Of a DNA stretch of 5,758 bases, positions 1 to 4,283 are shown piece after piece (within the stretch, counting starts at the first letter, position 1; every line of letters begins with the position of its first letter). Source of the stretch: an uncultured Eubacteriaceae bacterium (GTDB lineage: Bacteria > Bacillota > Clostridia > Lachnospirales > CAG-274); assembly GCA_946534775.1 (NCBI GenBank), contig CAMNCZ010000092.1:1-5758 (forward strand). The letters are read 5' to 3'. A program made the position numbers and the translations under genes. The notes beneath the pieces were generated by a model. It worked only from the letters and a program-made list of their open reading frames with translations. It was not told the DNA's origin and searched no databases.

Positions 1-18
1 CCTGTTTTTCGCCACGAA

Positions 19-37
19 GTTGTCGCTGCGCGACAAC
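19..37. repeat. Perfect 8-bp hairpin downstream of the GH18 gene
   Basis: Arms GTTGTCGC (19-26) and GCGACAAC (30-37) pair perfectly around a 3-nt loop. The hairpin lies about 60 nt beyond the stop codon of the minus-strand GH18 gene, so it could help end that transcript. However, the minus-strand sequence after the stem (TTCGTGGCG) is not a U-tract, so it is not a canonical intrinsic terminator. The adjacent sequence at 42-55 resembles, in inverted orientation, the left edge of the palindromic element at 1785-1800. The hairpin may therefore belong to a related dispersed repeat cut by the window edge. Confidence 0.5.
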
Positions 38-95
38 AAGTATAAATGATAATTTCTGCCGCTGCCAAAATCACACAGTAGTTTTATTCACATTT

Positions 96-1760
96 CTATT
101 TTTCGAGTGTTTCGTTGATTATACGGAAAATGCCGTCTTTTTCCATACGCAGTTTCCAGGCGGCAATGCCTGATGCGCCGTATTGGTTGGCCAGTTCGAT
201 ACGTTTTTTTACGCTTTGCTCGTCCTCGATCCAGCAGCGGTGCAGTCCTTCGGAGTCGGTGTATTCCGCATAATTCTGTCCCGTGACTTCGTCAAAGGAA
301 AATGCCGCCTTATTGTCGTTTAAAATTTCTTCGGCTGCATCCATTGAATAAGCGGAGGAAGTGATTTCTCCGCCGCTTTCCGTCCATATCCTTGTATAAA
401 ACGGTATGCCGAGTATTATCTTTTCTTTGGGAACACCGAGGTCGGCGGTATCCTTCAGGGCTTTTTCGGACCAATCGAGGCTTGCGACACTGCCTGCGCT
501 GTCGCTGCCGCGGTAATGCTCGTCATAGCCCATAACTATCATATAATCGATAACTTCGGCTGCGTCTTTTCGGTTGTAATAAAGCGACCACGGCCGCGGA
601 ACAAACGTATCGCAGCTTAAAACCAGACCGTGACTGCGGCAGACGGGTGCAAACTCGCGCAAAAACTGTATCCAGTATTCGCCGTCGGTTTTGGGAACGG
701 CCTCAAAATCGATATTTATGCCGTCAAGGCCGTATGTATCGGCATAAGCAATAAGCTGCTGTATGGCGTATTCGCGCGTTTTATCGTCGGACAGCACATT
801 GTGGCTTACGCTGCTGTCAAAATTGTCGGTCACAAGCCCCCAGACAGCTGCGCCGTGCGTATGCGCCCAATTTACATAATCGGCGTTGGCCTTGTTGATT
901 ATCTCGCCGCCCGCATCTTTAAACGTAAACCAGGTGGGGCAGAGAACATTTACGCCCTCGGGCAGGCCGTCTGACATAGTTATCGCAGCGCCCGCCGCGT
1001 TTGATATCTGGTCAAAGGCAAGTATTATCCTGCCGTCTGTAAGTGTCGGCTTTTCCTCGGGTGTCTGCTGCGGGGCTTCGTTTATTTCCGATACACAATT
1101 TTTGGGTATATAGCCCACAAATCCCGCATTATCGCCCGTGACCAACTCGGCATACAGCATATCGCCAAGCTCGCCCAGGACATATATATCGGTGTTTTTT
1201 TCTGCTCTTGTATAAAAATTTGCTGTTTTTTTGTTTTTCTGATAAAGTTTTGTTTTTTTGACGGTTTTTGCCGTACCATAGTCTTTGTTAAGCAAAAGCA
1301 GGCCGTTTTCGGCTTTTATGATATTATAGCCGTAAATTTTTTCCGTCACTTCCGCGGGAAGATAAAGCCTGCCGCCCGAATCGTAAACCGAAAAATTAAG
1401 CGCAAGCCCCTCGGCATCGGAAGAACCGTCGGTATCAAGGCGCACAACGCTGTTTTTGGTGGTGATTATAACGCGGCCCTCCGCCTCGTTGTAGTAAATA
1501 TCGGGGTCTATCTGCGTTTTTACGCTGTCGAGGCTTATGTAATTTATGCCGTCAAATACAGCAGCCGCATCGTTTAAAGGCACGCCGTCTATCACCGCAC
1601 TGCCTTCACTTATGCCATACAATTCGTAAAAATCAATTTTGCCCGTACCCGAAAACATCATAAATATAAACGCACTAAGCAAAATCACGGTTATAAACGG
1701 CAATTTTATCTTTTTGCGCCTGTTTCTGTTTTTTCTTCTTTTCTTTATTCTTATCTGCAT
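96..1760 (-). CDS. Membrane-anchored GH18 glycoside hydrolase (YaaH/YvbX-like) with N-terminal stalk and SH3-like domains
   Basis: A 554-residue extracytoplasmic protein of glycoside hydrolase family 18, probably acting on cell-wall or spore-cortex glycans or another GlcNAc polymer. A very basic N-terminus (residues 1-19) precedes one hydrophobic helix (about 20-38), an uncleaved anchor or signal peptide. Residues about 55-160 resemble a copper-amine-oxidase N-terminal-like stalk domain (VIDGVPL, YISLDSV, LYLPAEV). Residues about 165-226 look like a bacterial SH3 domain, ending GFVGYIPKNCV. A linker rich in P, Q and E leads to the GH18 barrel (about 243-550). The catalytic signature is DGINIDFE (346-353), with Glu353 as the expected acid/base. 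MGYDEH (410-415) and the terminal AAWKL Trp535 are also family landmarks. The second Asp of the classical DGxDxDxE motif is Asn349, a change I recall in YaaH/SleL-type proteins. The start is supported by GGGGGAG at 1765-1771, four bases from the ATG. The substrate and any sporulation role are inferred. No convincing promoter was found upstream. Confidence 0.88.
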   Translation of the reverse strand: MQIRIKKRRKNRNRRKKIKLPFITVILLSAFIFMMFSGTGKIDFYELYGISEGSAVIDGVPLNDAAAVFDGINYISLDSVKTQIDPDIYYNEAEGRVIITTKNSVVRLDTDGSSDAEGLALNFSVYDSGGRLYLPAEVTEKIYGYNIIKAENGLLLLNKDYGTAKTVKKTKLYQKNKKTANFYTRAEKNTDIYVLGELGDMLYAELVTGDNAGFVGYIPKNCVSEINEAPQQTPEEKPTLTDGRIILAFDQISNAAGAAITMSDGLPEGVNVLCPTWFTFKDAGGEIINKANADYVNWAHTHGAAVWGLVTDNFDSSVSHNVLSDDKTREYAIQQLIAYADTYGLDGINIDFEAVPKTDGEYWIQFLREFAPVCRSHGLVLSCDTFVPRPWSLYYNRKDAAEVIDYMIVMGYDEHYRGSDSAGSVASLDWSEKALKDTADLGVPKEKIILGIPFYTRIWTESGGEITSSAYSMDAAEEILNDNKAAFSFDEVTGQNYAEYTDSEGLHRCWIEDEQSVKKRIELANQYGASGIAAWKLRMEKDGIFRIINETLEK

Positions 1761-1796
1761 TTTTCTCCCCCGGAAAGGTATTTGAAAATTATCATT

Positions 1797-1974
1797 TTAT
1801 AGTAAACGACAAAAGTCTTTGGACTTTGGGCGTTTACTTGCGCCGACTAGTCATCACTTCGTTCGATGACGTCGTTTACTGCGAGCCGCAAAGCGGCTTT
1901 ATTCCTTGTACGCAGTCGTGTGCATGCCCCGCAGGGTTATAGTAAAGGACATTTTTAAATGTCGTTTACTATAA
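1797..1974. repeat. MITE-like palindromic element with 14-bp terminal inverted repeats
   Basis: TTATAGTAAACGAC at 1797-1810 is the exact reverse complement of GTCGTTTACTATAA at 1961-1974. The motif AGTAAACG(AC), or its complement, occurs five times: 1801-1810, 1831-1838, 1871-1880, 1941-1950 (one mismatch) and 1961-1970. Internal hairpins include AAAGTC/GACTTT nested in the first unit, GTCATC (1850-1855) with GATGAC (1865-1870), AGCCGC (1884-1889) with GCGGCT (1893-1898), and 18-bp arms with a single mismatch at 1937-1954 and 1957-1974. The ends can be read as TAGTAAACGAC flanked by TA on both sides, as expected for an IS630/mariner-type non-autonomous element. That assignment is inference, because no transposase and no second full copy is visible here. 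It could instead be a host-encoded palindromic repeat. Confidence 0.6.
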
Positions 1975-2069
1975 TAATTATATCACATCACACCAAAGAA
2001 AAAAACCGAAATTTATATGAAGATCACAGTTTTTGAATAAGTTTTCGTCTTTCGGACGGAAAATATTTC

Positions 2070-2098
2070 TTGTATATATCACGGATTTGGGGTATTAT
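2070..2098 (+). promoter_or_regulatory. Candidate sigma-A promoter of the YmfI-like/S41 operon
   Basis: TTGTAT (2070-2075) and TATTAT (2093-2098) are separated by 17 nt. The -10 matches the consensus at five of six positions, but the -35 at only three. Transcription would start near 2105, giving a leader of about 68 nt. It is the best candidate upstream of the operon but only moderately convincing. Confidence 0.4.
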
Positions 2099-2158
2099 TG
2101 TAGTAGAAAGCTTAATCAAGAAACTAAAAATACGCCGCCTTTGGTGTCGGATCTTTAG

Positions 2159-2165
2159 AAAGGAG
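2159..2165 (+). promoter_or_regulatory. Ribosome binding site of the YmfI-like gene
   Basis: AAAGGAG lies seven bases before the ATG at 2173, an ideal spacing, and fixes the start of the reductase. Confidence 0.85.
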
Positions 2166-2172
2166 CGCAAAA

Positions 2173-2898
2173 ATGAAAAAGACGGTTTTTATAACGGGTG
2201 CTGCGGGCGGTATCGGTGCTGCCTGCGCTTTGGAATTTGCAAAAAACGGATATAATGTGGCGATAGGGTATAATACATCCGATCCCGTGCCCGTGCTTGA
2301 AAAAATAAAAAAATACGGTGTTGTCTGCAATGCCTATAAGGGTGATCTGTCGGTCTATGACGAGGCAAAGGGCATATTTGATCGGATAAAAAGCGATATG
2401 GGCGATATCGGCTGCCTTGTGAACAACGCAGGTGTGTCTTATATCGGTCTTTTCAATACAATGACACCAAATATGTGGCAGAAGATACTTGCCGCTGACC
2501 TTTACAGCGTGATAAACTGTTCACATATAGCGATCAAGGATATGCTGAAAGTCCACAGCGGCTGCATAATCAATATCTCGTCTATGTGGGGAGAAACGGG
2601 CGCTTCGTGCGAGGTGATATATTCGGCGGCAAAAGGCGCGGTGGACAGCTTTACGCGCGCGCTTGCCAAGGAATGTGCGCCAAACGGCATAAGGGTCAAC
2701 GCAGTCGCCCCCGGGGTGATAGATACAAAAATGAACGCACATCTCAGCAGTGAGGAAATGAACGCTTTAACAGAAGAAATACCGATGCAGAGACTCGGTA
2801 CGCCCGAAGAGACCGCAAAAGCTGTGTATTTTCTGGCAAGTGACGAGGCCTCGTACATAACGGGCGAGATATTAAGGGTAAACGGTGGTATGATATGA
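2173..2898 (+). CDS. ymfI: Short-chain dehydrogenase/reductase, YmfI-like (probable EF-P 5-aminopentanone reductase)
   Basis: A complete 241-residue classical SDR enzyme of the FabG fold. TGAAGGIG (8-15) is the NAD(P)-binding glycine motif and NNAG (84-87) is the structural motif. Ser137, Tyr150 and Lys154 (YSAAK) form the catalytic triad, and NAVAPG (176-181) and the C-terminal VNGG are also typical. The block SSMWGETGASCEV (136-148), with TEEIP and SYITGEIL further on, closely matches my memory of Bacillus subtilis YmfI, which is about the same length. YmfI reduces the 5-aminopentanone group on a lysine of translation factor EF-P to 5-aminopentanol. The specific assignment is therefore recognition by motif, and a generic 3-oxoacyl-ACP reductase remains possible. 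It is the first gene of a two-gene operon; its TGA overlaps the start of the S41 gene by four bases. EF-P itself is not in the window. Confidence 0.8.
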   Translation: MKKTVFITGAAGGIGAACALEFAKNGYNVAIGYNTSDPVPVLEKIKKYGVVCNAYKGDLSVYDEAKGIFDRIKSDMGDIGCLVNNAGVSYIGLFNTMTPNMWQKILAADLYSVINCSHIAIKDMLKVHSGCIINISSMWGETGASCEVIYSAAKGAVDSFTRALAKECAPNGIRVNAVAPGVIDTKMNAHLSSEEMNALTEEIPMQRLGTPEETAKAVYFLASDEASYITGEILRVNGGMI

Positions 2899-3827
2899 AA
2901 AAACTGATAAATAAAATAAAAGACGCCGTAAAAAAACAGGAAGAAAAAATGCAGGATATCGAATATGTAAACAGACTGTACAAACGTTCCCAATATGAGA
3001 TACTTGCAATTTTTATCGCGTTTGCGGCGCTGCTTTACTTTAATTACAATTATACCGTTTTTAAGCTGAAAACCTCAACGGAATATATTTATACCGATAC
3101 GCTTGAATCGCTTTCAAAGGAACACGTCGGAAAGCCGTTTTCCCTGAAAAATTTTGACGAGTTGACGATAGGCCTTTACAGCGACAAACTCAAAACCGAG
3201 GACAAGTATTTTCAGCTGTATAAAATGGGCGAGTTCGGGGCTGAATTAAAGGAAATGGACAGTATCGGCAATGCCACAAAGGTCGAAAAAGAGGAAACGG
3301 GCCCGGGAGTCATATCATTTACACTGTTCAGCTCAAAGGCGCTTAAAAATGTCAGAAAAGATATGGATACCTTAAAACAATGCGACAGCATTATTATCGA
3401 CCTGCGCGGAAATACGGGCGGTATGGTGAATACGGCAAAGGCATTTGCATCGATGTTTTTGGATAAGGGCGATGTGATATACAGCTATGCCACCAAACAC
3501 AAGTACCACACCGTAAAAAACAATAAAGACCCCGTGCTTTCGCCAAATAAAATAATAATTTTACAGGACGAGTGGACCGCCTCGGCATCGGAGTTGTTTA
3601 TTATGTCGCTTAAAGAAAACCTGGATAATGTGGTGGTTATCGGCACTCGCTCCTACGGCAAGGGCATAGGCCAAAACGAATATTTCCTTGCCGACGGCTA
3701 TGCTTTTAAATTTACGGCAATGAAGCTTTTTACGCCGTCGGGCGCCAACATAAACGGAAAGGGCATTACCCCCGATATCGAATACGATAAAGATGATATA
3801 TTGGAATATGCAAAAAGTTTGAGTTGA
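2895..3827 (+). CDS. Membrane-anchored S41 family serine peptidase lacking a PDZ domain
   Basis: A 310-residue type II membrane protein. A charged, probably helical cytoplasmic N-terminus (1-35) is followed by one transmembrane helix (about 36-52, ILAIFIAFAALLYF) and an external domain. The tail-specific protease core (S41, as in CtpA/CtpB) is seen in DLRGNTGG (169-176), the oxyanion/substrate loop, and TASASE (228-233) with nucleophile Ser230. SYGKGIGQ supplies the general base Lys256 and Gln260. The Ser-Lys distance is 26 residues, against 25 in CtpB and plant D1 protease, and the Lys-Gln distance of four is conserved, so the Ser-Lys-Gln triad looks intact. No PDZ domain is visible between the membrane helix and the core, so substrate gating must differ from CtpB. 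The ATG overlaps the upstream TGA (ATGA), with only a weak GGTGG before it, which points to translational coupling. The substrate is unknown. Confidence 0.85.
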   Translation: MKKLINKIKDAVKKQEEKMQDIEYVNRLYKRSQYEILAIFIAFAALLYFNYNYTVFKLKTSTEYIYTDTLESLSKEHVGKPFSLKNFDELTIGLYSDKLKTEDKYFQLYKMGEFGAELKEMDSIGNATKVEKEETGPGVISFTLFSSKALKNVRKDMDTLKQCDSIIIDLRGNTGGMVNTAKAFASMFLDKGDVIYSYATKHKYHTVKNNKDPVLSPNKIIILQDEWTASASELFIMSLKENLDNVVVIGTRSYGKGIGQNEYFLADGYAFKFTAMKLFTPSGANINGKGITPDIEYDKDDILEYAKSLS

Positions 3828-3852
3828 CATATTTGAAAAAAAGATATATAAT
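3824..3852 (+). promoter_or_regulatory. Perfect sigma-A promoter for the antisense RNA
   Basis: TTGACA (3824-3829) and TATAAT (3847-3852) are exact consensus hexamers separated by 17 nt. The -35 overlaps the TGA stop of the S41 gene (3825-3827). No plus-strand open reading frame with a ribosome binding site follows, and a strong intrinsic terminator lies about 100 nt downstream. The promoter therefore appears to drive a short non-coding RNA starting near 3859. Confidence 0.85.
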
Positions 3853-3859
3853 AAACATA

Positions 3860-3890
3860 TAAAAGAAATGCTGCCTGAAAAGACGGCAGC
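3860..3890 (-). terminator. Probable terminator of the toxin mRNA
   Basis: Read on the minus strand, GCTGCC and GGCAGC (the pair at 3870-3890) form a 6-bp GC-rich stem with a 9-nt loop, followed by ATTTCTTTTAT. This is a reasonable intrinsic terminator for the mRNA of the 32-residue peptide. The same bases form the 5' stem-loop of the plus-strand antisense RNA. Confidence 0.6.
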
Positions 3891-3911
3891 CCGAGTTTAT
3901 GTTTTAGTTAG

Positions 3912-3959
3912 AAAATAACCGTCATAAAGTTTGGAGACTGATGGCGGTTATTTTTTTTT
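3912..3959 (+). terminator. Strong intrinsic terminator of the antisense RNA and of the YmfI-like/S41 operon
   Basis: Arms AAAATAACCGTCAT (3912-3925) and ATGGCGGTTATTTT (3941-3954) pair over 14 bp with a single G-U wobble and a 15-nt loop, ending in nine T residues (3951-3959). It is the first strong plus-strand terminator after the S41 gene, so it should end both the short antisense RNA and the operon mRNA. Its T-tract is, on the other strand, the run of three AAA lysine codons at the end of the toxin peptide. Confidence 0.88.
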
Positions 3960-4046
3960 GTGGTTATTATTTCCGAATAAATATCCCAAGCTAAAGCAGG
4001 AGATACATAAACCTATCAATCCTATAAAAGTATCAACAGTTATCAT
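3948..4046 (-). CDS. 32-residue hydrophobic peptide, candidate type I toxin (holin-like/TxpA-type)
   Basis: A complete 32-codon gene reads ATG at 4046-4044 to TAA at 3950-3948. The peptide starts MITVDTF. A single membrane helix follows at about residues 7-24 (IGLIGLCISCFSLGYLF), then a polar tail of three Asn and a His, ending in KKK. A short N-terminus, one helix and a basic C-terminal tail are the pattern of Firmicute type I toxins and 'putative holin-like toxin' peptides, which insert in the membrane. The gene is well supported by the ribosome binding site GGGAGGTG (4055-4062), eight bases from the ATG, and by its own promoter at 4155-4183. The mRNA would run from about 4148 to about 3860 (roughly 290 nt) and its 3' part is fully covered by the convergent antisense RNA. 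Toxicity is inferred from peptide form plus locus architecture. A small membrane regulator is the alternative. Confidence 0.78.
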   Translation of the reverse strand: MITVDTFIGLIGLCISCFSLGYLFGNNNHKKK

Positions 4047-4054
4047 CGAAATTT

Positions 4055-4062
4055 CACCTCCC
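4055..4062 (-). promoter_or_regulatory. Strong ribosome binding site of the toxin peptide, potentially sequestered
   Basis: GGGAGGTG is close to a full anti-16S match and is eight bases from the ATG. The bases CAGGG overlapping it (4060-4064) are complementary to CCCTG earlier in the same leader (4109-4113), and a hairpin GTGAAC-TTC-GTTTAC lies in the loop between them. The leader can therefore hide this site, a common safeguard in type I toxin mRNAs. Confidence 0.75.
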
Positions 4063-4154
4063 TGTCGTTGGTCCTATATATGTAAACGAAGTTCACAGTA
4101 CCTCGGAGCAGGGCTACCGCCTACCGTTTTTATACAGCAGCATTTCTCAAAATT

Positions 4155-4183
4155 ATTGTAACATAAATTATTTATATTGTCTA
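4155..4183 (-). promoter_or_regulatory. Promoter of the toxin peptide gene
   Basis: On the minus strand, TAGACA (4178-4183, five of six -35 bases) and TACAAT (4155-4160, five of six -10 bases) are separated by 17 nt. A TG dinucleotide one base before the -10 makes it an extended -10 promoter. The predicted start is near 4148, which leaves a long 5' leader of about 100 nt before the ATG at 4046. Confidence 0.7.
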
Positions 4184-4209
4184 TAAATATAATATTTCAT
4201 TTAAGTTAC

Positions 4210-4260
4210 AAAAAATGCCGCCGACGGAATGATGATATCAGATCCGAACGGCGGCTTTTT
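4210..4260 (-). terminator. Terminator of the serC-serA operon (bidirectional form)
   Basis: Read on the minus strand, GCCGCCG (4249-4255) pairs with CGGCGGC (4217-4223), and an inner CGGA/TCCG extends the stem. A run of six T follows (4210-4215, preceded by one A). On the plus strand the same stem is followed by five T (4256-4260), so it could also stop transcription from the left. It lies 24 nt past the serA stop and just before the -35 of the toxin promoter, insulating the toxin gene from serA read-through in the same direction. Confidence 0.9.
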
Positions 4261-4283
4261 ATGGATAGAAATGAAATACTTAA

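Larger units (their letters stand above)
1761..2172. other. Gene-free divergent intergenic region
   Basis: This 412-nt gap separates the divergent GH18 gene and the YmfI-like/S41 operon. It holds the GH18 ribosome binding site (1765-1771), the palindrome-rich element (1797-1974), an imperfect hairpin near 2042-2064 (TTTTCGTC against GACGGAAAA with one bulge), a candidate plus-strand promoter (2070-2098) and a leader of about 68 nt ending in the ribosome binding site at 2159-2165. I see no convincing coding sequence in it. A plus-strand reading frame that begins near 2070 and runs into the YmfI-like gene has no ribosome binding site and no protein-like composition. Confidence 0.7.
3859..3959 (+). 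ncRNA. Antisense RNA, candidate type I antitoxin
   Basis: The predicted RNA is about 100 nt and runs from the consensus promoter at 3824-3852 to the U9 tract of an intrinsic terminator. It begins with a 5' stem-loop (GCTGCC at 3870-3875, GGCAGC at 3885-3890), has an unpaired A/U-rich middle, and ends in a long terminator hairpin. It is fully complementary to the 3' untranslated region and the last four codons (counting the stop) of the minus-strand hydrophobic peptide gene at 3948-4046. This geometry, a stable promoter-driven RNA convergent on and overlapping the 3' end of a toxin mRNA, is that of TxpA/RatA and BsrG/SR4 of Bacillus subtilis. The likely role is to block translation of the toxin mRNA or trigger its decay through RNase III. 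The ends are predicted from promoter and terminator positions, not measured. Confidence 0.72.

Noticed and set aside
630..1113. Plus-strand open frames opposite the GH18 gene
   Set aside because: They are antisense shadows of a clearly recognisable catalytic domain and lack ribosome binding sites.
1884..1902. AGCCGC-AAA-GCGGCT followed by TTATT as a plus-strand terminator
   Set aside because: No plus-strand gene precedes it and the T-run is short and broken. It is better explained as one of several hairpins in the palindromic element.
1797..1974. CRISPR-like repeats (recurrent AGTAAACGAC)
   Set aside because: The copies are short, in both orientations and irregularly spaced, with no uniform spacers and no cas genes nearby.
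2502..2993. A 163-codon minus-strand frame opposite the reductase and the S41 gene start
   Set aside because: It is antisense to conserved SDR motifs, has no credible ribosome binding site and shows no recognisable family features.
4114..4143. Possible 9-codon leader peptide (ATG at 4143, reading MLLYKNGRR) at the 5' end of the toxin mRNA
   Set aside because: The ATG is only about five bases from the predicted transcript start and has no ribosome binding site. It could be a leaderless start but nothing in the sequence supports translation.
3931..4161. Plus-strand open frame of 76 codons across the toxin locus
   Set aside because: It starts inside the terminator arm, has no ribosome binding site, and its translation is low-complexity antisense to the well-supported minus-strand peptide and its leader.
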